DNA of 64,000 nucleotides from Arcobacter sp. (GCA_002869565.1 PKUJ01000006.1:67270-131269), one strand, 5' to 3'. Positions 19,169 to 29,090 are shown, numbered from the stretch's first letter. Program-made: numbers and translations. The notes: a model not told the origin generated them from the sequence alone.

Positions 19169-19894
19169 TTGAGATTAAATCACTTGACTAAAATAATTTT
19201 AATTCTATGTTTAGCCACATCCTTATTTGCTATTGGTGATGGGCCAGCATTTAGACTAGAAGATATCTTACTTCTTTTAGGTGGTTTATTAAGCATAGTA
19301 GTATTAGCAGGTGTATTTTTATTTTTTTTATATAAGAAAAAATTGTTTAAAAAGGCATTTATAAGTATTTGTATAATTATTGCCTGTATGTTCATATATA
19401 AATATATTGCTACTGATTACAAACTTATGAGATTTTATTATATTTCATATTGTAAAAGTAATATGAACATAAAAGTTACTCGGAATTTTGGTAAATTTAT
19501 AAAAGCTTATTTAGAACCTGATATTTTAATAAAATTCACAAATATTCATAAAGAAACTCTTCCTTGTATTTTAGAAGATAAAGATTACTCTGAATATTAT
19601 GAGATGAAAGCAAAAATTGATTTATTGATTTATGTTAACTTTGAAGAAGCTGTTGATGACTTATATGAATACTTATTTTCAGATTATGCAAAACACTACT
19701 ATGTTCTTGAAAAAAACAATAGAGTTGTTTATTATCTTTTAACCAAAGATGAGTGTATGCTAAATAATCTTGATAAATATAAAACTACATGTACTAAAGC
19801 ACCTTTAAATAAAGAGTTTGCACAAATGAATTTAAATAGAATTAAAGAGTGTATATATACAGAAACAAATTGTTCTATTCCAATAAAGAAATAG
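19169..19894 (+). CDS. Membrane-anchored protein of a private family (member 3)
   Basis: 241 residues from TTG at 19169, two bases after the previous stop. Signal-like N-terminus (to SLFAIGDGP) then two helices (about 32-53 and 57-75) and a soluble part with the YYLLTKDEC block near the end. Compared with the 9782 and 18219 proteins it ends early: the C-terminal beta domain is missing. It may be a naturally short form or a truncated paralogue. Function unknown. Confidence 0.55.
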   Translation: MRLNHLTKIILILCLATSLFAIGDGPAFRLEDILLLLGGLLSIVVLAGVFLFFLYKKKLFKKAFISICIIIACMFIYKYIATDYKLMRFYYISYCKSNMNIKVTRNFGKFIKAYLEPDILIKFTNIHKETLPCILEDKDYSEYYEMKAKIDLLIYVNFEEAVDDLYEYLFSDYAKHYYVLEKNNRVVYYLLTKDECMLNNLDKYKTTCTKAPLNKEFAQMNLNRIKECIYTETNCSIPIKK

Positions 19895-19913
19895 AAAAAA
19901 GAAGGAAACTGTT

Positions 19914-21416
19914 TTGTTTGATGTTTTTGAAAAGTTAGTTGTATTTTGGGGTCTTGCAATTGTTATTTATATTTTGTATTTTATGTTAATAAATGAGCTT
20001 ATACCTAGGCTAAAAGGAGAGATGTCCCTTAGTCAAAAAACAGATAAGTTTTTAGAAGACTCTATATTAAAAGATAACTCCGAATTATTAGATGAGAGAG
20101 AGGCTACATTAAAAGAGAAACTTTATTTTCAAAATATAAAAGGTGGTTTTTTTGTAAGTTTTTTTATTTTAGCTTTTTTTATTTTTATATTTCTTTTAGA
20201 TATATATACTGTAAAGTATTCTTTGATTTTTCTTTTTCTATCAATAATATCTTTATATTTAAAACTATTTACAGATTTAAAAAAAGTTGGGCAGATAAGT
20301 AAAAAAGTCAAAACGATTAGGGGAACAGTTAGAAAAATACATATGAAAAGAAGTAGATATGATACAGATAGACTTCTTAGTATTGGAGATGAAGATTATT
20401 ATGTTTCTTCTGAATTTGAAATGCCAGAATATGCTTCATATGTGGAAATTGAGGTATATGACGATATTGAGTTAGTAAGAATAAATGAGCAAAAATTATT
20501 AGAAAATATAAATTTAGAAGAATTAAAAAATTCAAAGTTTTATCATAAAGCTATTGCAGTTACTTTTTTTATAACAACTATATTGTCTTTTTTAATATTA
20601 TATGATGATATTTATACTAATTTATCCATGAATATTTTATCTTTGGATAAAAAAGAAGTAGAGTATGTCAATGCAAATTCAATTAGAAAAAATCCACCTA
20701 AAATTGGACAGCGAATTGATATTTCTGGGTATAGAGTATGTAAAACTGAAAATTGCAAACTATTTTTACTTTTAGATAGACCAGTTAAATATGAAATAGA
20801 TAAAAATCTAGAAGTAAAAATTGAAATTCAAAAAGATGAAATAAATAGAATTAAAGAAGAAATATTTCATGAAAATACAAAGAAAATACATGATGCTTTT
20901 AATAAAAAGCTTCTTTCCGGAAAAATGCCAGATGTATATAAATATAATAAAGATTTAAGAGATGCAGCAAGAAATGTCCCATATAAGGGAACAGACATCT
21001 TAGATGTGGAAAAACATTGACTAGAAAATATAATTAACAATCGTTTTTTGTCAGAGGATAATCAAGTTATCATAAAATATTTAACATATACAAATTCATT
21101 TGAAAGTAAAGCTCACTTTAATGCTAAAACTTATCAAGATTTAGTTGAAGAGATAGATCATTCTACTAGAGTTTATGGACTAAAACTAATAGTTTATAAT
21201 TATTCCAAGAAAATTACTATCAATGGGAAAGAAGTGACTTTAATAACAGTAATAGATGATTTATCAGACGAAGAAATTTTAGACCATCAATTAATCAGTT
21301 TATATTTATTTATCTTAATATTTCTAACCCTTGTTCATGTGTTTTTAGGTTTTAGAAAAAAAACTACTGCAAGGGAAAAAGAGTTGGCAAATAGGATTAT
21401 TGAATATGATAAATAG
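19914..21416 (+). pseudogene. IgaA/UmoB-like membrane protein, interrupted by an in-frame TGA
   Basis: The frame from TTG 19914 stops at TGA 21018-21020 after 368 residues, and the same frame continues to 21416. Rejoined it is 500 residues with the layout of the intact paralogue next door: N-terminal helix, helix pair (about 80-118), cytosolic RGTVRKI domain, helix (about 212-230), periplasmic region opening with SGYRVCKTENC (Cys276, Cys281), and a last helix encoded after the stop (LFILIFLTLVHVFLGF). TGG (Trp) to TGA is the simplest change. If made as two pieces, the first lacks the final anchor. The IgaA resemblance is judged by eye. Confidence 0.6.
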
Positions 21417-21430
21417 TCTAAAGGATTAAA

Positions 21431-23041
21431 TTGGAAACTTTATATACATTTTTATTTTTTTTTATCGGTGTTGTTGGTTTATATGTAGGTTGGCAGACAG
21501 ATATCCTTCCAAAATTAAAAGGGGAATTAACATTAGATGAGTTAATTGATGAATTTGAAAAATATTCTATCTTAGAGAATGATTGTAGAATAATTTCTAC
21601 GCGTGATGCTACATTAAAAGAGGTATTATATTTTCAAAAAGTTCGTGCTTATTATTTTCCTATTTTTCTGTTTTTTGCATGTATTGTTACTGCCATTTTA
21701 TTAGATTTTGGGCATATATTAGTATCTTGTATTATTGTAATTGTTTTATTGATTTTATCATATATATTGCTCTTTAAGAATTTGAAAAGAGCAAAAGATA
21801 CAGGCGATAAAAAAGTCTTGCATATTAAAGGAACAGTAAGAAAAAATAATATAAGAGAAGAAAATCTAATGACTGTTGGCAAAAGAACTTATGGAATACC
21901 TGAAGGCTTTAAAAATCCAGAATACGGATCGATAGTAGAGTTTGAAGCTTATGAAGGGATATATATTTGTTCATTAAATAACAGATACTTACTAGAAAAT
22001 GAAAGTTTAGAAAAATTAAAAAATTGGAAAGGATATCATAGAACTATAGCTTATTCTTTGTTGGTGTTTTTATTTTTTTTTGGAATTAGTTATACAGAAA
22101 TAAAAAATGATTTTTTAGTAAATTCTTTATTTTTAAAAGAGAAAAATATAGAGTATTTAAATGCTAAGTCAATTTTTAATAATCCTCCTAAAAGTGCTCA
22201 AAGATTACATTTATCTGGATATAGATTGTGTGATGATGATATTTTGAACCCTTCACAGTGTAAGAACTTTTTTATTTTAGATAGAGATTTGATATTTGAG
22301 GGTAAATTAGAAATCAAAAATATTTTTAATATCAATCTAAATGATTTTATAAGTAGATATAGACCAAGTTCTGAGTTTTTAAAGAGTATAAATTCAATTA
22401 ATTCATATTATTCTATTCAATACACTAAAATCATAAATTTACAAAAGATAAAAGAGATGATATTAGAATTAAAACAAATAAACTCTAAAGAGATAAATAA
22501 GAAACTTGTAGAGTTATTATTTTTAATAAATGAAATTTATCAAAATAATTTAATCTCTGATAAAAAAGAAGATGTCATAATTATCAAAAAAAAGAATATA
22601 TTCTATAGTAAATTTAGAGAAGAGTTTTATAATTTTAAAATTTTTTTATTTAACTTTGAAAAGCAAAGACTAAAAAACTTTGTTTCGAAATATATTGATT
22701 CAATGAATAACAAAGTTTATATAAACTATATAGAAAATTTTTATTATAAAGATAGGGAAAGATATGATCCAAATATCTCAAAATATGAAAATTTACTAAA
22801 TAACTTTAATGAGTCAAAAAGAATGAATAATATCAAAGTAATAGTTTCTTCTGTCGAAGAAAAAATAGTCAAAAATAAAAAAGATATTGTAATAAATGTA
22901 TTTTCTGATGTAGATGATATAGATGAATCAGTACTTCTTGAATTTAAAATATATACTTTTTTATTAATATTTATTATATGTGCAATAATATATCACCTAT
23001 TCTTTGGTTTTATAGTTAATTTATTTAAAAGAAATAGGTGA
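21431..23041 (+). CDS. IgaA/UmoB-like five-helix inner-membrane protein
   Basis: 536 residues from TTG 21431 with AAAGGA upstream. Helices at about 3-22, 74-91, 96-115, 204-221 and 510-532, leaving a cytosolic domain (116-203) and a ~285-residue periplasmic domain. By eye it follows the order of IgaA, the enterobacterial brake on the Rcs stress pathway: a KGTVRK block after helix 3, a PEYGSIVEFEAY-type block, then after helix 4 NSLFLKEKNIEYLNAKSI, and RLHLSGYRLC with a second Cys (267 and 277). IgaA is about 700 residues, so this is a shorter relative at best. Its partner here could be the co-expressed Sel1 or private-family proteins; that is inference. Confidence 0.55.
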   Translation: METLYTFLFFFIGVVGLYVGWQTDILPKLKGELTLDELIDEFEKYSILENDCRIISTRDATLKEVLYFQKVRAYYFPIFLFFACIVTAILLDFGHILVSCIIVIVLLILSYILLFKNLKRAKDTGDKKVLHIKGTVRKNNIREENLMTVGKRTYGIPEGFKNPEYGSIVEFEAYEGIYICSLNNRYLLENESLEKLKNWKGYHRTIAYSLLVFLFFFGISYTEIKNDFLVNSLFLKEKNIEYLNAKSIFNNPPKSAQRLHLSGYRLCDDDILNPSQCKNFFILDRDLIFEGKLEIKNIFNINLNDFISRYRPSSEFLKSINSINSYYSIQYTKIINLQKIKEMILELKQINSKEINKKLVELLFLINEIYQNNLISDKKEDVIIIKKKNIFYSKFREEFYNFKIFLFNFEKQRLKNFVSKYIDSMNNKVYINYIENFYYKDRERYDPNISKYENLLNNFNESKRMNNIKVIVSSVEEKIVKNKKDIVINVFSDVDDIDESVLLEFKIYTFLLIFIICAIIYHLFFGFIVNLFKRNR

Positions 23042-23054
23042 TGTTTTTACTTGA

Positions 23055-23795
23055 TTATGGAGCTTCCCAAGGAATAACTTTTTCTTTTATATTAAAAAAA
23101 TCTTTGTCAATTTTGTCTCTAGATACTTCTAGAGATAAGTTGTTTATGTTGAGATTTTTACATTGATTTTTTGTTAATATTGCTGCTGCTATAGCATTTT
23201 TTGTATAAGGTCTCATTATATCCAGGTTATATTTTATTTTTTGAGAATTCCCATAAAACTTTAATAAAGGATCATAAAAGGCAACTTTTCTTGGAATTGT
23301 ATGATGTTGTGTAAAGAGTGGATCATCAACAACACTATTTGCCACTTCCCATAGTTTTTTTGAAACCAATGCACACCCTTCAAATGTATAGTCTAATCCT
23401 AAATGCCCCATAGGCCCATCAATATGATAGATAGCATATCTATAATCAATTTTTGTTATATCATATCCAGCCACTTCAAAAGTCTCTATTTTAGGATTGG
23501 TTTTAATATCAATTTGCATCTCCATATCTAACCAATACTTGTCAAGGTCTCTTTCTTTTGAAGTGGGGGAAATAGTTTTTCTAAAAAATTTATTACCATC
23601 CCTCCATTCAAGAAAACCAGAAAAATCTTGATAAAAGTTGATTTTATAGATTTTATTATTAATAGAGAATACTTCTATGTTTTTTCCATATTGTGTTGTA
23701 TACAAATCATCTTTATTTTTAAAATTTATAGTTAAATTCTCTGCAAATAAAATATTTGAGAAGATTAAAACTAGAACTAATAATATTTTCTTCAT
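23055..23795 (-). CDS. Secreted protein, unknown
   Basis: 246 residues with a signal peptide (1-18, NILFAE). No family recognised. The mature part has GPMGHLGLDYTFEGCALVSK and two cysteines. It lies last in a minus-strand trio (25479, 23808, 23055; gaps of 9 and 12 bases) that runs head-on into the Sel1/IgaA-like operon, only 13 bases from its end. Confidence 0.6.
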   Translation of the reverse strand: MKKILLVLVLIFSNILFAENLTINFKNKDDLYTTQYGKNIEVFSINNKIYKINFYQDFSGFLEWRDGNKFFRKTISPTSKERDLDKYWLDMEMQIDIKTNPKIETFEVAGYDITKIDYRYAIYHIDGPMGHLGLDYTFEGCALVSKKLWEVANSVVDDPLFTQHHTIPRKVAFYDPLLKFYGNSQKIKYNLDIMRPYTKNAIAAAILTKNQCKNLNINNLSLEVSRDKIDKDFFNIKEKVIPWEAP

Positions 23796-23807
23796 TGTTT
23801 TCCCTTT

Positions 23808-25469
23808 TTATGGTTTTATTTTCATATCAAATGGTATAGTGATTCTTATCTTTTTATCAACCGCTTTAACAATATACAATTTATCTATTATTCCTGTAAA
23901 CTGAGCTTTTGGGTAGTACTCTTGGTACTCCCCTTCTTTTTTTAAAGATTTAGATTTATAATACCAATCAAAATCTGCTAACTGTAAGTATTTCCCATTT
24001 TTATTTTTAGGCCACATCATTCTTGAAACAAATGGTAATAAGGGATTTGTACTCTTTAATTTTTTATCAAAACCAAACTCTTCTAAGTTAATCACCGCAG
24101 CAGAATTATTATTTTCAAAAACTATTTTTTTATTTGGCTTATTTGGAGTAAACTCCAAAAATTCGACTTCTAGTGGATATAAAAAAGAGTAAGTTCCTTT
24201 GATTCTATTTGGTACAATTTTTCTATCTTTTGTATAACTAACAAAACCTTTTTGCTTTTTTCTGCCATGAGAACTTGTTGTTTGCTCAGTAGAAAGAACT
24301 TTATCATCGTGCAAAAGTTGAAAATTATCAATTTGTAAATCCATACTATTAAAAACATAAATTTCACTATTTGCGATTTGAGGAAATTGTATTCCAAAAT
24401 TAGTTTTATATAGATCTTTCTCATAATGATCTAAATAAGCGTAAAGTTTTGTATCTTTTTTCACATCCTCTTCACTTATAGATTCAAACTTAGGCATTGT
24501 ATAGTCTGCTTTTTCTTCAATATTGTACTTTGACCAATCCATCTTATCACTGTGAAAATTTAGTTTTACCTCTTTTTTAACTTTTTTCCAATCACCATCT
24601 GCTTGAATTACAAATCTAAACTCTTCAATATCACCTTGATAGGCATCTGAATAAATCGTAGCTGTGTCATACACTTTATTTAACTCTTCTTGATACATTG
24701 TTTTAGCTTCTTCATCGCTTATATTGCGAGCATTGATTTTCTCTTTTATCGTTTTTTTAAACTCTTCAAGACCCTCTTTTTTATATGAAGAAGTCATCAT
24801 CATAGTGTTCAAATATTTTTTCTCTTTTGATTGAGCAAATGCTTTAAATTCATAATGATTACTTTTATATAAATAATCAAAATACAATCGTTTATCTGGT
24901 GCAATTCTAATAGATACTTTATTCTCAACCATAGATAAAAGCTTAACTTTAAAGCCATCTATAACTTTCTCTTTTCCTAGTTCATCTTTTTTAAATGTGA
25001 AGATAGCTCTTTTTTTTGGGTACCAATAAACAACATTTGTAGATATATATTTAAGCTTTGAAGAATCAAAGTCTTTATCAAATTTTTTCTTATAAATAGA
25101 ATCATAATCCTCTACTACTTTTGTAATGACTGATTTACCATCTAAAAAAGTGATTTTAATATTTTCTTTATCAATATTTCCAGCATAATTGGCGTAAGAA
25201 AAGATTTGCTTATTATCTTTTTTAATAAAATATGTATTTTTTGCTTTTTCTATTCTTTGTAAGTAAACTTCTTCTGGCGAAGGATTGAAATATGCCTCGT
25301 CAACTTCAACAGTCTGCTCTGGTTCATTCCACTCTTTAAGTGCATATTCAAAAGCATCAATCATTTTAAAAGCATTTAACTCTTTATCTATATCAAATGC
25401 ATTTAAAACATTTAAATTAGCGAGTAGTATAAAAGCTAGAGTGAATAAGTTATATTTGTTGTTTTTCAT
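23808..25469 (-). CDS. Large secreted protein, unknown
   Basis: 553 residues. N-terminal signal (about 1-24, ending VLNAFD). The mature protein is lysine- and aromatic-rich with no cysteine-rich or repeat region and no motif I recognise; much of it looks beta-rich (short alternating hydrophobic stretches). Middle gene of the minus-strand trio, so it is probably made together with the 765-residue repeat protein upstream. Confidence 0.6.
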   Translation of the reverse strand: MKNNKYNLFTLAFILLANLNVLNAFDIDKELNAFKMIDAFEYALKEWNEPEQTVEVDEAYFNPSPEEVYLQRIEKAKNTYFIKKDNKQIFSYANYAGNIDKENIKITFLDGKSVITKVVEDYDSIYKKKFDKDFDSSKLKYISTNVVYWYPKKRAIFTFKKDELGKEKVIDGFKVKLLSMVENKVSIRIAPDKRLYFDYLYKSNHYEFKAFAQSKEKKYLNTMMMTSSYKKEGLEEFKKTIKEKINARNISDEEAKTMYQEELNKVYDTATIYSDAYQGDIEEFRFVIQADGDWKKVKKEVKLNFHSDKMDWSKYNIEEKADYTMPKFESISEEDVKKDTKLYAYLDHYEKDLYKTNFGIQFPQIANSEIYVFNSMDLQIDNFQLLHDDKVLSTEQTTSSHGRKKQKGFVSYTKDRKIVPNRIKGTYSFLYPLEVEFLEFTPNKPNKKIVFENNNSAAVINLEEFGFDKKLKSTNPLLPFVSRMMWPKNKNGKYLQLADFDWYYKSKSLKKEGEYQEYYPKAQFTGIIDKLYIVKAVDKKIRITIPFDMKIKP

Positions 25470-25478
25470 AAATTTTCC

Positions 25479-27776
25479 TTAGTAGTTGATAAATTTATAT
25501 TTATCTACTGTTTTGTCTTTTTTTAAAGCTAGATTTTGAACTTCAATATCTGGATAAGCGATACTAAGTAGAGATTTAGGATTTTGGTTTATTGCTTCAT
25601 GTTGGAGTTCTTTTGATGGAGAGTTTATTAATGATATAACAAGTGGATTCTTTTTAATAGCTTCTAGTTTAACCACTTCACTTGGATTCTTTAGATATAT
25701 AAGAGAGTTTGCATCTTGTTTTACAACCTCTACCTGAAGTTCTTCACTTGGATTCTTTATAACTATTATTAATGCAGGTTCTAACCTTATAGCCTCTAAA
25801 CATAATTCTCTAGGTTGATCTTTTAAAAACCTAATTCCCCAAGGTGCTTTTTTTATAGCTTCAAGTTGCTCTTTTATATCTTTGCTTTGAAGCATTTTTA
25901 AAGAAGTGCCTTTCTGTTTTAGTGCTATATCTGCTGTTTTTGAATCTATTTTTGAAGTATCTTTAAGATTTGCCCAAAGACTTTTATTGTTCTGTATAGC
26001 CTCAAATAAAGTGATAGTTGAGGCTAAAGGATAAATCTTGTTGATTAAATTACCATCTAATGAAAGTGCTTTATGAATTGTTTTTTTTGTAGGTTTTTTT
26101 ATTAATTTTACTGCATCTGGATTTTGTGTGACGGCTATGAGTTGTAACTCTTCACTTTGATAGTTAATATCTTTGATTAATAAACCGTTATTTTTTAAAG
26201 CTGACTTTTTAAACTTTTTTGAGTATTTATTTATTCTGATATAGTCGAAAACTTTTGGATTCTTTAAGGAAAACTTTATAATTTCATCTTCTGATAATTT
26301 TTTTATATCATATATATTAAAAGTATCTTTTTTTGCAATTTTTAAAAGCTCTTTAGAAGGATTTTTAATAAAGTTTATTGCTCTGTTGTTAGATTCTACA
26401 GCTATTTTTTTTAGTTCATCAGATGGATTCTCTACAAATGCTATTGCCCAATAGCTTTTTGTAACTGCCTCTTCTAGATTCTCTTTTGTTGGGTTTGTTA
26501 AGAAATCACCTTTAATATTTTCCTGTTTAAGTGCAAAAGTTATAAGTTCTAAACTGGGATTTTCCATATTAAAAATAGCTTTAGGGTATTGCTTAATAGC
26601 AATTTTTCTTATCTCATCAGTTTGTATAGCTTTATTGTAGTTTTCTGCCTCATATAAAGCGCCATTATATTTTAATAATATTTTAGAAACTTCTATGGGC
26701 ATATAGTTTGTAACATACTCTTGTTCTTTAGGATATATTGAGATATATCTTTCAAGTAATGCAAGATTTGGTTTTTTTATATGCGAAACACTGTGTGTTC
26801 TAGTTTCGCGTAACGATATCTCTTCTACTTTTAATGAAGGATTCTCTATATACTCAATTGCATATCCATCACTTTGTACTGCCAAAATTTGTAACTCTTC
26901 TTTTTGTTCTTTGATATATTGTATATTTTTTGCATTTGCTTTAACTGCCTCTTTTTGAAGTTCAAAACTTGGATTTTTTATTTGTTTAAATACATTTGGA
27001 CTACGTTTTATTGCAGTAAGTTTTATTTTTTCAGATACTGGTGTTTTAATATAGTTTAATGCATAGGAATTAGAGTTGATGGCTATTAGTTGCTCTTCCT
27101 CTGTTGGATTTTTAATATACTTTATGCAAAAAGGGTATTTTTTTAGAAGTTCAAGTTTTTTATCATGCGCTAAATCTTTGTCAAGAAATTTTGTTGTTTT
27201 AAAAAAATAATCTTGCGATTTTTTATCAAGGGTGATAAGGTTAAATACTTTTAAATTCTGCTTTATTGCAAAAAGCTTCATCTCATTATTCAAAGTTAGT
27301 CTCGTGACAATCCTGTAGTTTTTCTCTATTGCTTTTTTTATAACTTCTTTGGAGGGATTTTTTATATTAAATATATTATTTACATTTTTTTCAATTGCTA
27401 ATAGTTGTGCTTCTTTTGTTGGGTTACTATAGTATTTAAAAGGCTTCTTTAAATACTTAACTGCTAAAAGTTCAATCTTAGGAGATGGTTCTTTAAAATT
27501 TTTCAACTCAATATGATCTGCATATTTGAAAATATTTTCTGCAACATTAAAATCAATATTTTTTATTTCATTCGCTGCAGCACTTGGGTTTAATTCAGCA
27601 ACTAATTGTTGTGTTTTTATAGATGGATTATCTAAATAACGAATCTTATAAGGGTCAAGTTTTAGGCATTTTAAAATATCAGCCTCTTTGAATTGATTGA
27701 TTTTATAACAATCAAGTTTTGGTTCTTGAGAGAATAAAAAATCTGTTAACAGTAAAATTAATAATATCTTCTTCAT
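25479..27776 (-). CDS. Secreted solenoid of about 30 short helical repeats (DUF4116-like)
   Basis: 765 residues, signal peptide (1-16, TDFLFSQ). Almost the entire mature protein consists of units of about 22-24 residues with the pattern NPSxELQxxAIxxNxxxIxxI, for example NPSEELQVEVVKQDANSLIY and SPSKELQHEAINQNPKSLLS. The pattern resembles the short repeats grouped as DUF4116. Such solenoids are likely binding surfaces; the ligand is unknown. First gene of the minus-strand trio. Confidence 0.65.
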   Translation of the reverse strand: MKKILLILLLTDFLFSQEPKLDCYKINQFKEADILKCLKLDPYKIRYLDNPSIKTQQLVAELNPSAAANEIKNIDFNVAENIFKYADHIELKNFKEPSPKIELLAVKYLKKPFKYYSNPTKEAQLLAIEKNVNNIFNIKNPSKEVIKKAIEKNYRIVTRLTLNNEMKLFAIKQNLKVFNLITLDKKSQDYFFKTTKFLDKDLAHDKKLELLKKYPFCIKYIKNPTEEEQLIAINSNSYALNYIKTPVSEKIKLTAIKRSPNVFKQIKNPSFELQKEAVKANAKNIQYIKEQKEELQILAVQSDGYAIEYIENPSLKVEEISLRETRTHSVSHIKKPNLALLERYISIYPKEQEYVTNYMPIEVSKILLKYNGALYEAENYNKAIQTDEIRKIAIKQYPKAIFNMENPSLELITFALKQENIKGDFLTNPTKENLEEAVTKSYWAIAFVENPSDELKKIAVESNNRAINFIKNPSKELLKIAKKDTFNIYDIKKLSEDEIIKFSLKNPKVFDYIRINKYSKKFKKSALKNNGLLIKDINYQSEELQLIAVTQNPDAVKLIKKPTKKTIHKALSLDGNLINKIYPLASTITLFEAIQNNKSLWANLKDTSKIDSKTADIALKQKGTSLKMLQSKDIKEQLEAIKKAPWGIRFLKDQPRELCLEAIRLEPALIIVIKNPSEELQVEVVKQDANSLIYLKNPSEVVKLEAIKKNPLVISLINSPSKELQHEAINQNPKSLLSIAYPDIEVQNLALKKDKTVDKYKFINY

Positions 27777-27844
27777 ATAATTTTCCTTTAATAAAAAATC
27801 TATTTTACAATTATTTATATTTGTTGTGAATTAAATTTTGACTA

Positions 27845-27882
27845 AAAAAAAAGGTCAAGATATTGTATATTGACCTTTTTTC
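27845..27882 (-). terminator. Terminator after prpF
   Basis: AAAAAGGTCAA (27848-27858) pairs with TTGACCTTTTT (27870-27880), eleven pairs, loop of eleven. On the minus strand the 3' arm ends in a T-run, 33 bases after the prpF stop. The T-run on the plus strand would also serve transcripts coming from the left. Confidence 0.8.
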
Positions 27883-27914
27883 AAATTGTTTAAGATATGT
27901 AGATAAATTATTAA

Positions 27915-29090
27915 TTAATCCATAGTTCCAGCAGGTACATAAACATTACCTTCCATGATAATTCTTGCACTTCTACTCATACTTGCTTTATCTACTATCA
28001 ATTTACCATTGTTGTTTGATATTGCGGCACCTACTTTTAAAGTACCTGATGGGTGTCCGAAGTTTACAGCATCTTTTTCCCCACCACCAGCAGCCAAGTT
28101 AACTAAAGTACCCTGAACACAAGCAGCAACTCCAATAGCAACTGAAGCTGTTCCCATCATTGCATGGTGTAGTTGTTGCATAGATAAAGCTCTTACATGT
28201 AAATCAAGTTCATCAGCTTTTATTGTTTTACCAGTTGAAGTTGTAAAATCAGATGGCGGTGCAACAAAGGCAACTTTTGGTACATGTTGTTGTGTCTCTG
28301 CATCTTTTGGGTCTTTCATCAGTCCCATTTTCATAGCACCTGCTATTCTTATTGTTTCAAATCTTTTTAATGCTTCAACATCTGAGTTAATATCCCCTTG
28401 AAGTTCCGTTCCTGTGTATCCAATCTCATCAGCATTTAAGAAAATTGTAGGAATACCAGCTGTTATCATAGTTGCTTTAAAAGTGCCAATTCCTGGAACT
28501 TCTAAATCATCTACTAAGTTACCAGTTGGAAATAACTCTTCACTAGGATCAACAGGTTCAACAAACTCTAACTTTATTTCTTCAGCTGGAAAAGTAACCC
28601 CATCGATTTCATAATCACCTATTTCTTTAACCATTCCATCTGCCATTGTTACATAACAAAGTATAGTTTTTTTGATATTTGCTTGCCAAATTCTTACACA
28701 ACAAACACCATTTTGGGGAACATTGTCAACTAAACCTTCTTTTATGGCAAAAGGACCAACAGCAGAAGATAAGTTTCCACAGTTTCCAGACCAATCCATA
28801 AAATCTTTGTCAATTGCAACTTGACCAAAGTAATAATCAACATCATGTCCGAGAACTTCACTTTTCCCTATTAGTACAGTTTTAGATGTACTAGATGTCG
28901 CTCCACCCATACCATCTATTTGTTTTTTATAGGCATCAGGTGAACCAACGATTCTTTGAAGAAGTTTGTTTTTTGCTTCTTGATTTTCTTGCGCTTTTTT
29001 TGGTAAATCAGCTATATTAAAAAATGTGCCCTTTGAAGTACCACCTCTCATATATGTTGCTTTTACTTTAAATTGTGGTTGGTAAGCCAT
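27915..29090 (-). CDS. prpF: 2-methylaconitate isomerase PrpF
   Basis: 391 residues. N-terminal KATYMRGGTSKGTFF, IVGSPD, QIDGMGGATSSTSK, GNCGNLSSAVGPFA and a C-terminal HPSGTLKVGA are all PrpF hallmarks (the fold is that of diaminopimelate epimerase). PrpF isomerises the 2-methylaconitate formed by AcnD so that it can be hydrated to 2-methylisocitrate. Last gene of the prp cluster, 107 bases after acnD with a perfect palindrome in the gap. Confidence 0.95.
   Translation of the reverse strand: MAYQPQFKVKATYMRGGTSKGTFFNIADLPKKAQENQEAKNKLLQRIVGSPDAYKKQIDGMGGATSSTSKTVLIGKSEVLGHDVDYYFGQVAIDKDFMDWSGNCGNLSSAVGPFAIKEGLVDNVPQNGVCCVRIWQANIKKTILCYVTMADGMVKEIGDYEIDGVTFPAEEIKLEFVEPVDPSEELFPTGNLVDDLEVPGIGTFKATMITAGIPTIFLNADEIGYTGTELQGDINSDVEALKRFETIRIAGAMKMGLMKDPKDAETQQHVPKVAFVAPPSDFTTSTGKTIKADELDLHVRALSMQQLHHAMMGTASVAIGVAACVQGTLVNLAAGGGEKDAVNFGHPSGTLKVGAAISNNNGKLIVDKASMSRSARIIMEGNVYVPAGTMD

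Noticed and set aside
21018-21020. TGA read as Trp or selenocysteine
   Set aside because: TGA ends several neighbouring genes at ATGA junctions, so it is a normal stop here; no selenocysteine-type stem-loop was evident after the codon, and the family position is not a Cys/Sec site.
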